A stretch of 64,000 bases of DNA from an uncultured Eubacteriales bacterium. Lineage in GTDB: Bacteria; Bacillota; Clostridia; Oscillospirales; Acutalibacteraceae. A program made the position numbers and the translations under genes. The stretch is from the NCBI GenBank assembly GCA_934454125.1, contig CAKSFA010000006.1, positions 1 to 64,000 of the forward strand. Reading direction: 5' to 3'. The notes below the pieces were generated by a model. It was not told the DNA's origin. It saw nothing but the letters and a program-made list of their open reading frames with translations, and did not search any database. Shown here in pieces: positions 16,289-25,324 of this stretch; position 1 is the first letter of the stretch; each line of letters opens with the position of its first letter.

Positions 16289-17425
16289 ATGGCACAGCAA
16301 CACGATGAACAGTTTATGCGGCAGGCACTGGCGCTTGCTGCAGAGGGAGTGGGTTTTACAGCCCCAAACCCGATGGTTGGTACCATAATTGTGAAAAATG
16401 GTTGCATCATTGGCAGCGGTTTTCACGAAAGATACGGTGGCCCGCACGCTGAGGTCAATGCTGTCAACAGCGCTACAATGTCCATTATCGGTGCCACGGT
16501 GTATGTAACGTTGGAGCCATGCGTGCACTTTGGTAAAACACCACCCTGCGCCGATTTGCTCATTGCACAAAAACCCGCCAGAGTTGTAATTGGCTGTCTG
16601 GATCCCAACCCATTGGTTTCCGGAAAAGGTGTGCAGCGATTGAAGGAGGCGGGAATTGCGGTTACCGTTGGTGTATTGCAGCGCGAATGTTACCACTTGA
16701 ACCGAATATTTTGTCACTATATGCGCACAAAACATCCGTATATCACAATGAAGACCGCGATGAGTTTGGATGGCAAAATTGCAACGCATACCCGGGAATC
16801 TCGATGGATTTCCGGTGAAAAATCCCGAGCTGATGCACATGCTTTGCGGCATATGCATACCGGTATTATGGTTGGGGTAAACACCGTTTTGCAAGATGAT
16901 CCACAACTGACCTGTCGTATGCCAGGGGGTAAAAATCCTGTGCGCATCGTGGTAGATAGTCGCCTGCGCACGCCGCTTACAGCAAAAATCTTGCAAGATC
17001 AGGCACAAAACCGTACCATTTTGGTTACAACAAAAGCGGAAGAAAAAACAGCTGCAGTCTATCAAACAGCCGGTGCAACGGTTCTTCCTTGTGTTGAAAC
17101 TGACGGCAGAGTAGATCTCAACGATATGATTCAGCAGCTAGGCAACATGGGCATTGACAGCATTTTACTGGAAGGCGGCGCAACGTTAAATGAAGCGGCA
17201 GTACGTGCCGGAATTGTGCAGGAGGTTGTTACCTATCTGGCTCCCAAGCTGATTGGTGGTGCCGATGCTCCTACGCCGCTTGGCGGATTAGGTATTGCCC
17301 ATTTGTCAGATGCTTGTCTGTTGGAAGGTATGCAGGCAGAACCGTTGGGAGAAGATTTGAAAATCACTGCGTATGTCAAACAACGCAACGAAGGAGGGGG
17401 AATGGCATGTTTACCGGGATTGTAG
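16289..17425 (+). CDS. ribD: Bifunctional riboflavin biosynthesis deaminase/reductase
   Basis: RibD deaminates the pyrimidine made from GTP and then reduces its ribose side chain, the second and third steps of riboflavin synthesis. In this 378-residue protein the N-terminal deaminase has the zinc site HAEVNAV (about 54-60) and PCVHFGKTPPCADLL (about 79-93); the C-terminal reductase begins near TMKTAMSLDGKIATHT (about 153-168) and includes ILLEGGATLN. The start follows CAGGGGG just past the riboswitch terminator. Its last 19 bases overlap ribE. Confidence 0.96.
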   Translation: MAQQHDEQFMRQALALAAEGVGFTAPNPMVGTIIVKNGCIIGSGFHERYGGPHAEVNAVNSATMSIIGATVYVTLEPCVHFGKTPPCADLLIAQKPARVVIGCLDPNPLVSGKGVQRLKEAGIAVTVGVLQRECYHLNRIFCHYMRTKHPYITMKTAMSLDGKIATHTRESRWISGEKSRADAHALRHMHTGIMVGVNTVLQDDPQLTCRMPGGKNPVRIVVDSRLRTPLTAKILQDQAQNRTILVTTKAEEKTAAVYQTAGATVLPCVETDGRVDLNDMIQQLGNMGIDSILLEGGATLNEAAVRAGIVQEVVTYLAPKLIGGADAPTPLGGLGIAHLSDACLLEGMQAEPLGEDLKITAYVKQRNEGGGMACLPGL

Positions 17426-18060
17426 AAGAAATCGGCACCGTGCGGCAGATTGTCAGAAGCGTGCAATCTTCTCATTTTGTGATTCAGGCAGAGCGAGTTT
17501 TGCAGGGTACTGTTGTAGGGGACAGTATTTGCACCAGCGGCGTATGCCTGACAGTCACAGCATTGGGCAGTGACTGCTTTGAAGCCGATGTTATGGCTGA
17601 AACACTGCGGTGCAGCAAGCTGGGCACGCTGGCTGTGGGCAGTGCGGTCAATTTAGAGCGTGCGCTCAGTCTGCAAACGCGGCTGGGGGGACATATGGTC
17701 AGTGGACATATTGACGGTACAGGTACCATTGCCCGCATGACTCGAGAAGATAATGCCGTTTGGGTAACGATAGAAGCGTCGGCGCGCTTGCTCAAATATA
17801 TCGTGCCCAAAGGCTCAATTGCTATTGATGGCATCAGTCTAACAGTTGCAAGGGTGTATCAAACCGGTTTTCAAGTATCCATCATACCTCATACAGGGCA
17901 GCAAACAACGCTGCTGAGGCAAACTGCAGGGGATCAAGTGAATTTGGAATGCGATATAATTGGTAAGTATGTAGAGCGGCTACTGGGTTTTGCAGAACAG
18001 TTACCAAATCAAACAGAACCAATAACTGCAGCATATCTTGCAGAGCATGGGTTTATTTAA
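17407..18060 (+). CDS. ribE: Riboflavin synthase alpha subunit
   Basis: Catalyses dismutation of two 6,7-dimethyl-8-ribityllumazines to riboflavin. The 217-residue protein shows the usual internal duplication: N-terminal MFTGIVEEIGTV and the second lumazine-binding repeat at about residues 97-105 (MVSGHIDGTG), followed by KGSIAIDGISLTV. The ATG at 17407 sits seven bases after GAAGGAGGGGG and inside the end of ribD. Translation is therefore probably coupled to ribD. Confidence 0.96.
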   Translation: MFTGIVEEIGTVRQIVRSVQSSHFVIQAERVLQGTVVGDSICTSGVCLTVTALGSDCFEADVMAETLRCSKLGTLAVGSAVNLERALSLQTRLGGHMVSGHIDGTGTIARMTREDNAVWVTIEASARLLKYIVPKGSIAIDGISLTVARVYQTGFQVSIIPHTGQQTTLLRQTAGDQVNLECDIIGKYVERLLGFAEQLPNQTEPITAAYLAEHGFI

Positions 18061-18077
18061 AGAAAGGAAGCAAATAG

Positions 18078-19271
18078 ATGTTTCAATACAGCACAATCGC
18101 AGAAGCGCTGGAAGCGCTGCGAAACGGAGAGATTATTCTTGTAACAGATGATGCTGACCGAGAAAACGAGGGAGATTTAATTTGTGCAGCAGAATTCGCA
18201 ACACCAGAAAATGTTAATTTTATGGCGGTTTATGGCAAAGGGCTGATTTGTATGCCGATGAGCCGTGCATTTACCCACAAACTAGGTTTACCACAAATGG
18301 TGGAGGAAAATACAGATAACCACGCAACAGCCTTTACCGTTTCGATCGATTATCAAGATACCACAACCGGAATTTCTGCCTATGAGCGCTCTGTCACAGC
18401 ATTGAAATGTGTGGCAGACGATGCAAAACCGGAAGATTTTCGTCGTCCAGGGCACATGTTTCCGCTGGAGGCAAAGGAGGGAGGCGTGCTGGTACGCACT
18501 GGACACACCGAAGCCACAGTTGATCTTTGTCGTTTGGCAGGGCTAAAGGAATGTGGACTGTGTTGTGAGATTATGGCTGAAGATGGTCAGATGATGCGCA
18601 CACCACAGCTGCAGGAATTTGCCAGACAGCATAATCTCAAGTTTATCACCATTGCTGATCTGGTCGCTTATCGACTCCACATGGAGCATGGGATACAGCG
18701 CGAAGCACAGGCAAAACTGCCGACCCGCTATGGTGAGTTTACGATGTACGGTTACGAAAATCGGCAAACAGGTGAGCACCATGTGGCGCTGGTCATGGGA
18801 GATATTTCAGACGGAAAACCGGTATTGGCACGGGTACATTCTGAGTGCCTAACCGGCGATGCGTTGGGTTCTCGCCGTTGTGACTGCGGGGAGCAGTATG
18901 ATGCGGCAATGAAGCAGATCGCCAATGCAGGCCGAGGTGTGCTGGTATATTTGCGGCAAGAGGGCAGAGGGATCGGCCTGATCAATAAGATCAAAGCATA
19001 TGCACTGCAAGACCAGGGACTGGATACCGTGCAGGCAAATGAGCATCTCGGTTTTGCTCCCGATCTGCGCAATTATGGTGTTGCTGCTGAGATTTTCAAT
19101 GATTTGGGTGTTGCTCAATTGCGGCTGATGACAAACAATCCAGAAAAGATCAAGGCATTAACCGGTTATGGTCTTGAGATTGTAGAACGTGTACCACTAC
19201 AAATGGCGGCCAACCTGAGCGATGCGTTTTATCTACAAACCAAAAAAGAAAAAATGAATCATATGCTATAA
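18078..19271 (+). CDS. ribBA: 3,4-dihydroxy-2-butanone-4-phosphate synthase / GTP cyclohydrolase II
   Basis: The fused enzyme provides both precursors of riboflavin, from ribulose 5-phosphate and from GTP. Residues 1 to about 200 are the RibB domain with DDADRENEGDLICAAE and the HTEATVDL segment; residues about 205-397 are RibA with VHSECLTGDALGSRRCDCG (the three zinc cysteines) and RQEGRGIGL. GAAAGGAAG precedes the ATG. Length (397) is normal for the fusion, and the gene lies in the standard Gram-positive order. Confidence 0.96.
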   Translation: MFQYSTIAEALEALRNGEIILVTDDADRENEGDLICAAEFATPENVNFMAVYGKGLICMPMSRAFTHKLGLPQMVEENTDNHATAFTVSIDYQDTTTGISAYERSVTALKCVADDAKPEDFRRPGHMFPLEAKEGGVLVRTGHTEATVDLCRLAGLKECGLCCEIMAEDGQMMRTPQLQEFARQHNLKFITIADLVAYRLHMEHGIQREAQAKLPTRYGEFTMYGYENRQTGEHHVALVMGDISDGKPVLARVHSECLTGDALGSRRCDCGEQYDAAMKQIANAGRGVLVYLRQEGRGIGLINKIKAYALQDQGLDTVQANEHLGFAPDLRNYGVAAEIFNDLGVAQLRLMTNNPEKIKALTGYGLEIVERVPLQMAANLSDAFYLQTKKEKMNHML

Positions 19272-19288
19272 AATCGGAGGGAATACAG

Positions 19289-19753
19289 ATGCAGTATTTA
19301 GAAGGAAATTTGATTGCAAACGGATTAAAGGTAGGTATTGCCGCTGCACGCTTTAACGAATTCATCGTTTCAAAGCTGATTGGTGGAGCACAAGATGGCT
19401 TGCAGCGTCATGGCGTTGCCGCGGGAGATATTACACTGGCATGGGTGCCAGGTGCATATGAGCTGCCGTTGGTTGCAAAAAAAATGGCTAACAGCGGTAA
19501 GTATGATGCAATCATTTGCCTGGGAGCAGTAATCCGCGGCTCAACCCAACATTTTGATTATGTTTGCGCAGAGGTTTCCAAAGGGGTTGCCGCCGTTTCG
19601 CTTGAAAGCGAGGTACCGGTCATATTTGGCGTCATCACCACAGATACCATTGAGCAAGCGATCGAGCGCGCAGGAACAAAGGCCGGCAATAAGGGCTTTG
19701 ATGCCGCAGTGACCGCGATTGAAATGGCAAATTTGCTCAAGCAGCTGGGTTGA
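19289..19753 (+). CDS. ribH: 6,7-dimethyl-8-ribityllumazine synthase
   Basis: Condenses the pyrimidine and the butanone phosphate to the lumazine substrate of ribE, usually in an icosahedral shell. The 154-residue protein has AARFNEFIVSKLIGGA, VPGAYELPLVAKKM and the active-site GAVIRGSTQHFDYV with its catalytic histidine. RBS CGGAGGGAA. It is the last biosynthetic gene of the operon. Confidence 0.96.
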   Translation: MQYLEGNLIANGLKVGIAAARFNEFIVSKLIGGAQDGLQRHGVAAGDITLAWVPGAYELPLVAKKMANSGKYDAIICLGAVIRGSTQHFDYVCAEVSKGVAAVSLESEVPVIFGVITTDTIEQAIERAGTKAGNKGFDAAVTAIEMANLLKQLG

Positions 19754-19774
19754 TGTATATTTAGGAGGGGAATT

Positions 19775-20131
19775 ATGAACACATTGTTTTTGCAGTATGT
19801 CAAGTGCAGCACCTGCATAAAAGCAAAAAAATGGTTAGAAGCAAACAACATCGCTTTTGAAGCGCGCCCCATTGTAGAGCAACCGCCCACAGAACAGGAA
19901 CTGCGGGAATGGGTGGTCAAAAGCGGTTTGCCGCTAAAGAAATTTTTCAATACCAGCGGTTTGGTGTATAAATCATTGCAGCTAAAAGACAAGCTGCCGC
20001 AAATGAGCGAAGATGAGCAATATCGTCTGCTTGCGTCTGACGGCAAATTGGTCAAGCGGCCGCTAATCGTGCAAGGTGAGCTGGTTCTGGTTGGATTTTC
20101 ACCAGAACAATGGAAGCAGTTAAAAAAGTAA
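19775..20131 (+). CDS. ArsC/Spx/MgsR-family protein
   Basis: A 118-residue thioredoxin-fold protein of the arsenate reductase/Spx group. It starts with FLQYVKCSTCIKAKKWLE, placing a CxxC pair (about Cys11 and Cys14) at the N-terminal end of the first helix as in Spx and MgsR. NTSGLVYKSL, LASDGKLVKRPLI and GFSPEQW are family blocks. Family members act as reductases or as RNA polymerase-binding stress regulators; sequence alone does not decide. Only 21 bases separate it from ribH and a terminator follows, so it probably shares the FMN-controlled transcript. Confidence 0.87.
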   Translation: MNTLFLQYVKCSTCIKAKKWLEANNIAFEARPIVEQPPTEQELREWVVKSGLPLKKFFNTSGLVYKSLQLKDKLPQMSEDEQYRLLASDGKLVKRPLIVQGELVLVGFSPEQWKQLKK

Positions 20132-20153
20132 TTGTCCAAATTTTGCACAGAAA

Positions 20154-20190
20154 AGGAGCAGATGACGAAAAAATCTGCTTCTTTTTTTCG
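20154..20190 (+). terminator. Terminator after the rib operon
   Basis: GAGCAGAT pairs with ATCTGCTTC (one mismatch) across GACGAAAAA, followed by a run of seven T. Confidence 0.75.
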
Positions 20191-20318
20191 TACAATTTGT
20201 AAAAAATTTCACAAGCAGATCAAAAACTGCCGATTTTTATTTGATTTACTGGGTATGATGTGATAATCTAATATGTACCTGTTTTTATGAATACGGATAG
20301 AAATTATGGGGGAATTTG

Positions 20319-21704
20319 ATGGATATCCTTACAAATATCGTTAAAATTATCAATGAATACCTGTGGAACTACGGTCTGTTATTTTTACTTTGTGGCACAG
20401 GGCTGTATTTTACCATTCGGTTGCGGTTTATCCAGGTGCGCAAGTTTGGTCGGGGCTTTAAAATGGCATTTGGCGGTTTATTTAGAAAAAATAAAGAAGC
20501 AGCAGATGCCGGCGGTATGACGCCGTTTCAGTCTTTGGCCACAGCCATTGCTGCTCAGGTGGGCACAGGTAATCTCATCGGTGCGGCCGGCGCATTGATT
20601 GCCGGCGGTCCCGGCGCAATTTTCTGGATGTGGGTCAGTGCCTTTTTGGGTATGGCCACCGTTTATGTTGAAGCAACACTGGCGCAAAAATTCAAAACAA
20701 CCAAAGATGGTCTGGTTGTTGGCGGTCCGCGTTATTATATTATGGGGGCGTTTCGCGGCAAATTTGGCAAAGTACTTGCTGCGTTATTCTCGGTTTTAAT
20801 TATTTTGGCGCTGGGATTTATGGGTAATATGGTTCAATCCAACGCCATCGGAAATTCGTTTCAGTCTGCTTTTCAGATTCCCTCGTGGGCAATGGGCATC
20901 GTTGTTGCAGTATTGGCGCTGTTTGTGTTTCTTGGTGGCGTTAAGCGCATTGCTTCGGTTACTGAAAAAATCGTGCCGTTTATGGCACTTTTATATATGC
21001 TTGGTGCCTTGATTGTCATCTTTGCAAACGTTACAAAAGTGCCGGGCGCCTTCGGTCAGATTTTTGTTGGTGCATTCAATCCGCAGGCAGTTACCGGTGG
21101 TGTAATCGGTATCACGATTCAAAAAGCCATGCGCTACGGTGTAGCTAGAGGTTTATTTTCCAATGAGGCAGGCATGGGTTCTACGCCACATGCGCATGCA
21201 TTGGCCAAGGTCAAGCATCCATGTGATCAAGGCTTTGTTGCCATGATGAGCGTTTTTATTGATACGTTTGTTATTTTAACGCTCACCGCGCTGGTCGTGC
21301 TAGTAACAGATGTGCTGCCGCTGGGTTACACCGGCGCATTGGATGACAGCAATTTAACGCAGGCGGCATTTTCGTCACTCTTTGGTACAGGTGGCAATAT
21401 TTTCATTGCAATCTGTATGTTTTTCTTTGCATTTTCAACAATTATCGGCTGGTACTTCTTTGGCGCATCCAATGTAAATGCACTGTTTGGCCGCTTGGGT
21501 GTGCGCATCTATGCTGTGATTGTGTGTGGATTTTTGGTCGTTGGTTCTTTCTTAAAGGTTGATTTGGTCTGGGCATTGACCGATATGTTCAATGGTCTGA
21601 TGGTGATTCCCAATCTGATTGCTCTGATTGCTCTGGGCAGTTTGGTTGTCAAATTGAATCGCGATTACGAACGCAACGACCGTTTAAAGCCTCATAAAGA
21701 TTAA
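20319..21704 (+). CDS. Alanine/glycine:cation symporter (AGCS family)
   Basis: A 461-residue secondary transporter that takes up alanine or glycine with Na+ or H+. About 11 helices are predicted. Family blocks are GTGLYFTIRLRFIQVR (about 26-41), GMTPFQSLATAIAAQVGTGN (about 66-85), AGGPGAIFWMWVSAFLGMAT, and RGLFSNEAGMGSTPHAHALA (about 283-302). The ATG at 20319 follows GGGGGA by six bases. No glycine riboswitch precedes it. Monocistronic. Confidence 0.93.
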   Translation: MDILTNIVKIINEYLWNYGLLFLLCGTGLYFTIRLRFIQVRKFGRGFKMAFGGLFRKNKEAADAGGMTPFQSLATAIAAQVGTGNLIGAAGALIAGGPGAIFWMWVSAFLGMATVYVEATLAQKFKTTKDGLVVGGPRYYIMGAFRGKFGKVLAALFSVLIILALGFMGNMVQSNAIGNSFQSAFQIPSWAMGIVVAVLALFVFLGGVKRIASVTEKIVPFMALLYMLGALIVIFANVTKVPGAFGQIFVGAFNPQAVTGGVIGITIQKAMRYGVARGLFSNEAGMGSTPHAHALAKVKHPCDQGFVAMMSVFIDTFVILTLTALVVLVTDVLPLGYTGALDDSNLTQAAFSSLFGTGGNIFIAICMFFFAFSTIIGWYFFGASNVNALFGRLGVRIYAVIVCGFLVVGSFLKVDLVWALTDMFNGLMVIPNLIALIALGSLVVKLNRDYERNDRLKPHKD

Positions 21705-21707
21705 GTA

Positions 21708-21740
21708 AAAATAGCCTTTTTTGGCTGTTTTTTCTTTGTA
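21708..21740 (+). terminator. Weak terminator-like hairpin after the AGCS gene
   Basis: TAGCC-TTTTTT-GGCTG followed by a T-run; the short stem makes this tentative. Confidence 0.45.
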
Positions 21741-21777
21741 AAGCAACAAAGAATTTATAAAAATATCGTTTTTCCTC

Positions 21778-21806
21778 TTTACTTTACTATGATAATGCAT
21801 TACAAT
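21778..21806 (+). promoter_or_regulatory. Promoter of the amino-acid ABC transporter
   Basis: TTTACT (21778-21783), 17-bp spacer, TACAAT (21801-21806). An inverted repeat ATTACA-N7-TGTAAT (21799-21817) overlaps the -10 and could be an operator. Confidence 0.6.
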
Positions 21807-21850
21807 AATACTGTAATTTGAATTGAAAAACAATTTGGGGGAAAACAGAT

Positions 21851-22675
21851 ATGAAAAAAACCGCGTTGGCAATTTTTGCTTTGATGATGACAGTCATGCT
21901 GTCAGTTTTTACCGGTTGTACTGCATCTGATAACACTGGTAGTGCTGTTTCCGGTGCAGATACTTCTCTGCAGCATGTGCTGGACAAGGGAAGCTTGGTT
22001 TTGGGACTGGATGACAGTTTCCCTCCGATGGGCTTTCGCGATGAAAATAATGAGATTGTTGGCTTTGATATCGATGTTGCCAGAGAAGTGGCAAGCCGTA
22101 TGGGGGTAGAATTGAAGCTACAACCCATTGAATGGTCCACCAAAGAGTTGGAACTGAATCTTGGTGCTATCGACTGCATCTGGAACGGTCTGTCCGTTGA
22201 TGCAGAACGGCAGCAGGTGATGGAGCTTTCTCAGCCGTATATGACCAACCGTATGGTGCTGGTTGTATTAAACGATTCGCAATATACAGACCAGGCTTCT
22301 CTGGCAGACAAAACCATCGGTGTGCAAAACGGCTCTACGGCTGAAAAGATTTTATCTGATTCTGAATTTGCGAAAACTATCAAGAACACCGTTGGCTTCA
22401 AAGACAATGTAACCGCCTTTATGGAGTTGGAAACCAGAGGTATCGATGCCATTTTCATGGACGAAGTAGTAGCCAACTATGCCATCACCTCGCAGAATAA
22501 AAACTTCCGCGTACTGGAAGATGGCCTGACGGAAGAAGAATACGCGATCGGGTTTAAAAAGGGCAACACAGCATTGAAAGACGAGGTACAAAAGTACATT
22601 GATCAAATGAAAGCAGACGGCACCATGGCACAAATCTCAACCAAATGGTTTGGTAAAGACGTTATCAACCGATAA
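21851..22675 (+). CDS. Polar amino-acid ABC transporter, substrate-binding lipoprotein
   Basis: A 274-residue family 3 solute-binding protein. The signal peptide ends in a lipobox (SVFTGC, lipidated Cys about residue 24), so the protein is anchored to the outer face of the membrane. Binding-fold markers are LVLGLDDSFPPMGFRDE, GFDIDVAREVASRMG, WNGLSVDAER and DAIFMDEVVANY. Such proteins bind cystine, glutamine, arginine or similar; the ligand is not decided. A terminator-like hairpin separates it from the permease gene. Confidence 0.93.
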   Translation: MKKTALAIFALMMTVMLSVFTGCTASDNTGSAVSGADTSLQHVLDKGSLVLGLDDSFPPMGFRDENNEIVGFDIDVAREVASRMGVELKLQPIEWSTKELELNLGAIDCIWNGLSVDAERQQVMELSQPYMTNRMVLVVLNDSQYTDQASLADKTIGVQNGSTAEKILSDSEFAKTIKNTVGFKDNVTAFMELETRGIDAIFMDEVVANYAITSQNKNFRVLEDGLTEEEYAIGFKKGNTALKDEVQKYIDQMKADGTMAQISTKWFGKDVINR

Positions 22676-22700
22676 ATTTGTAAAAACAAAAGCAGTATTG

Positions 22701-22738
22701 CGAAAAAAGGCGCACGGCAAACAGTGCGTCTTTTTTCA
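22701..22738 (+). terminator. Intra-operon hairpin between binding protein and permease
   Basis: AAAAAAGGCGCAC pairs with GTGCGTCTTTTTT (G-T once) to form a long stem followed by its own T-run. Located between the first and second genes, it probably acts as a partial terminator or 3' stabiliser that gives more binding protein than membrane components. Confidence 0.75.
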
Positions 22739-22780
22739 GGGTATGCAGCAGCGCCGGCATGGCAGAAGGAGCAGCACATT

Positions 22781-23431
22781 ATGAATTGGGAACAAATCGG
22801 AAATTGGTTTATCATGTTTTTATCCGGCTGCTCCGCCGCTTTAGAGATTTTTGCTGTCACGCTGGTCTGCGCCATTCCGCTAGGTGTACTGATCTCATTT
22901 GGCAAACGCTCAAAATATAAAGCCATTTCATGGCCGGTTTCACTGTATATTTCTATTATGCGCGGCACGCCGTTGCTGTTGCAGCTATTCTTTGTTTATT
23001 TTGCGCCCAAATATTTGTTCCATATTAATTATGACCGTATGCTGGCAGTGCTCATTGCATTTGTTCTCAACTATGCGGCCTATTTTGCAGAAATTTTTCG
23101 TGGTGGCATGGATTCCATGGAAATCGGGCAGTATGAAGCAGCACAGGCGCTGGGTTTTTCTCGTGGACAAACCTTTTTTCAGATCATTCTCCCTCAGGTC
23201 ATTAAGCGTGTTATTCCCGCAATGGCAAACGAGGTTATCACATTGGTCAAAGATACCTCTCTAGCTTACGCTCTCAGTGTAGAAGAGCTATTCTTCATGG
23301 CAAGTAAGCAGTCGAATGCCGTTGGCGTCATTACGCCGTTGATCATTGCCGGTATTTACTATTATTTCTTCAATTTACTGCTGTCTGTTCTGTTCCGCTT
23401 TCTTGAAAAGAAACTGAACTACTATCGCTAA
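22781..23431 (+). CDS. Polar amino-acid ABC transporter, permease
   Basis: A 216-residue His/Glu/Gln/Arg/opine-type permease with five predicted helices. The EAA loop that contacts the ATPase is present as YEAAQALGFSRGQTFFQIILPQ (about residues 130-151), and ISIMRGTPLLLQLFFVYF is typical of the family. The start at 22781 follows AGAAGGAG; the frame continues upstream into the hairpin region. The single permease probably forms a homodimer. Confidence 0.94.
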   Translation: MNWEQIGNWFIMFLSGCSAALEIFAVTLVCAIPLGVLISFGKRSKYKAISWPVSLYISIMRGTPLLLQLFFVYFAPKYLFHINYDRMLAVLIAFVLNYAAYFAEIFRGGMDSMEIGQYEAAQALGFSRGQTFFQIILPQVIKRVIPAMANEVITLVKDTSLAYALSVEELFFMASKQSNAVGVITPLIIAGIYYYFFNLLLSVLFRFLEKKLNYYR

Positions 23432-23446
23432 AGGGGGGCGCGCACT

Positions 23447-24226
23447 ATGACAATGCTTGAGGTACGCAATCTTTCCAAAACCTTCAAAGATACGCAGGTG
23501 CTGCGTGATATTTCTCTGTCTGTGCAGCAGGGAGAGGTCGTGGCTGTTATTGGTCCCTCCGGTTCGGGCAAATCAACACTGCTGCGCTGCTTAAACCAAT
23601 TTGAGCATATTACAAGCGGCACAGTATCCATCTGTGGGGATGAAATGATCGTTGCACAGGGCAAAAATGGTGTGGTTTATGCACCAAAGCCGGTGCTTAA
23701 AAAAATCCGTCTCCATGTGGGTATGGTGTTCCAAAGCTTTCATTTGTTCCCGCACCTTACCGTACTGAAAAATATCACACAAGCGCCTATTTCGGTGCTT
23801 AAACAATCAAAACAACAGGCGCTGCAAGAAGCGCGTGCCCTGCTGCAAAAAGTTGGGCTTGCTGAAAAAGAAAATGCTTACCCGTGTGAGCTTTCCGGCG
23901 GGCAGCAGCAGCGTGTCTCCATTGCCCGCGCACTGGCAATGAATCCCAAAATTCTGTTTTTTGATGAACCAACCTCCGCGCTTGACCCCGAACTCACCGG
24001 CGAAATTTTAAAAATTATGCAACAGCTTGCCAAAGAGGGCAGAACGATGGTCATCGTCACGCATGAAATGGCATTTGCTCGCGATGTAGCCGACCGCATA
24101 ATTTTTATGGACGGCGGTTATATTGTGGAAGAAGGCAAACCGGAAGACGTCATCAACAACCCGCAAAAAGAGCGCACCAAAGCATTTTTGGAGCGTTTTA
24201 CAGGGCTACGAACCACCTTTGAATAG
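23447..24226 (+). CDS. Polar amino-acid ABC transporter, ATP-binding protein
   Basis: The cytoplasmic ATPase of the transporter, 259 residues. Walker A is GPSGSGKST (about 33-41), the Q-loop region is GMVFQSFHLFPHLTVLKN, the signature is LSGGQQQRVSIARALA and Walker B is ILFFDEPTSALDPE, followed by the switch histidine in VTHEM. A short insertion (VAQGKNGVVYAPKPVLKK, about 69-86) precedes the Q-loop and is seen in a subgroup of these proteins. It starts 15 bases after the permease; a terminator follows. Confidence 0.95.
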   Translation: MTMLEVRNLSKTFKDTQVLRDISLSVQQGEVVAVIGPSGSGKSTLLRCLNQFEHITSGTVSICGDEMIVAQGKNGVVYAPKPVLKKIRLHVGMVFQSFHLFPHLTVLKNITQAPISVLKQSKQQALQEARALLQKVGLAEKENAYPCELSGGQQQRVSIARALAMNPKILFFDEPTSALDPELTGEILKIMQQLAKEGRTMVIVTHEMAFARDVADRIIFMDGGYIVEEGKPEDVINNPQKERTKAFLERFTGLRTTFE

Positions 24227-24235
24227 ATGAATCAC

Positions 24236-24264
24236 AGGCAGATGTACACTGCCTTTTTCTTTTT
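24236..24264 (+). terminator. Terminator after the ABC transporter
   Basis: AGGCAG and CTGCCT form a six-pair stem, followed by TTTTCTTTTT. Confidence 0.75.
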
Positions 24265-24271
24265 GGAAAAA

Positions 24272-24300
24272 TTGCGTCACATTGGCTTTTGTGTTATAAT
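24272..24300 (+). promoter_or_regulatory. Promoter of carbamate kinase
   Basis: TTGCGT (24272-24277), 17 bp, TATAAT (24295-24300). Confidence 0.8.
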
Positions 24301-24334
24301 CATAACGCATTGATCAAATTGAGGAGAATGAAGC

Positions 24335-25270
24335 GTGAAACGAATCGTATTGGCTTTGGGTGGCAACGCGTTAGGTCACACCCCGCAGCAGCAGCTCTGT
24401 GCTGTCAAACAAACAGCGCAATCTATTGCAGATCTGGCACAATCAGGTTACCAGGTCATTGTCGGGCACGGCAATGGTCCGCAGGTGGGCATGCTTGCCC
24501 TTGCAATGGATTTTTCATCTGCACAGGGCTTGCAAACGCCCCACATGCCATTTGCCGAGTGCGGTGCTATGTCCCAGGGGTACATCGGGTATCATCTCCA
24601 GCAGGCCGTGCAGAATGAGTTGCATGCAAGGGGGCTTTCGCAGCAGGCAGTCAGCGTCATTACCCAGGTTGTGGTTAATCCAAACGATCCGGCATTTGCA
24701 AACCCAGTCAAGCCCATCGGTATGTTTTATACCCAGGTGCAAGCGCAACGCCTTGCCAAAGAGCACGGCTTCGCGTTTGCAGAAGATGCCGGCCGCGGGT
24801 ATCGCCGCGTCATCGCTTCGCCTGAACCGGTCAAAATTGTTGAGTTGCCTGTTATTCGCCAGTTGGTTAATCTGCATAATATCGTCATTACAGTGGGCGG
24901 CGGCGGTATTCCTGTTACGCAAACACCGGCAGGTTATCAAGGCATTGAAGCTGTGATTGATAAAGATAAATCTGCAGCCAAGCTTGCAGTCGATCTACAG
25001 GCAGATCTGTTGATGATCGTCACTGCTGTTGAACGAGTCTGCGTGCATTACCAACAGCCGAATCAGCAGGAGTTGGACTGCATGACCGTGCAGCAGGCAC
25101 AGGAATTTATTGTGCAAGGGCATTTCGCGCAAGGCAGTATGCTTCCAAAGGTACAGGCCTGTCTATCTTTTGTAGAACAAAATCCCGGCGGGGTTGCTTA
25201 TATTACCGCACTTGATCGTGTGCAGCAAGCGCTTGCTGATCAAACTGGCACAAAAATCATTGCCTCATAA
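24335..25270 (+). CDS. arcC: Carbamate kinase
   Basis: Catalyses ADP + carbamoyl phosphate to ATP + carbamate + CO2/NH3, the energy-yielding step of arginine deiminase or related pathways. The 311-residue protein has LALGGNALGH at the N-terminus, GHGNGPQVGMLA (about 49-60), AFAEDAGRGYRRVIASPEP and TVGGGGIPV. GTG start follows GAGGAG. Arginine deiminase and ornithine carbamoyltransferase genes are not adjacent, so the source of carbamoyl phosphate (arginine, agmatine, purine or citrulline breakdown) is open. Confidence 0.95.
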   Translation: MKRIVLALGGNALGHTPQQQLCAVKQTAQSIADLAQSGYQVIVGHGNGPQVGMLALAMDFSSAQGLQTPHMPFAECGAMSQGYIGYHLQQAVQNELHARGLSQQAVSVITQVVVNPNDPAFANPVKPIGMFYTQVQAQRLAKEHGFAFAEDAGRGYRRVIASPEPVKIVELPVIRQLVNLHNIVITVGGGGIPVTQTPAGYQGIEAVIDKDKSAAKLAVDLQADLLMIVTAVERVCVHYQQPNQQELDCMTVQQAQEFIVQGHFAQGSMLPKVQACLSFVEQNPGGVAYITALDRVQQALADQTGTKIIAS

Positions 25271-25324
25271 AAAACGGACAAGCACATTCGACAAATATTA
25301 GGTGACTTTTTACCCGTTTGGTGG

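Noticed and set aside
16274..17065. Long open frame (263 codons) antisense to ribD
   Set aside because: It lies wholly opposite ribD, has a Cys/His/Gln-biased composition typical of complement translation, and no ribosome binding site.
20191..20318. Glycine riboswitch before the alanine/glycine symporter gene
   Set aside because: Neither glycine aptamer blocks nor paired hairpins are present; the leader is short and AT-rich.
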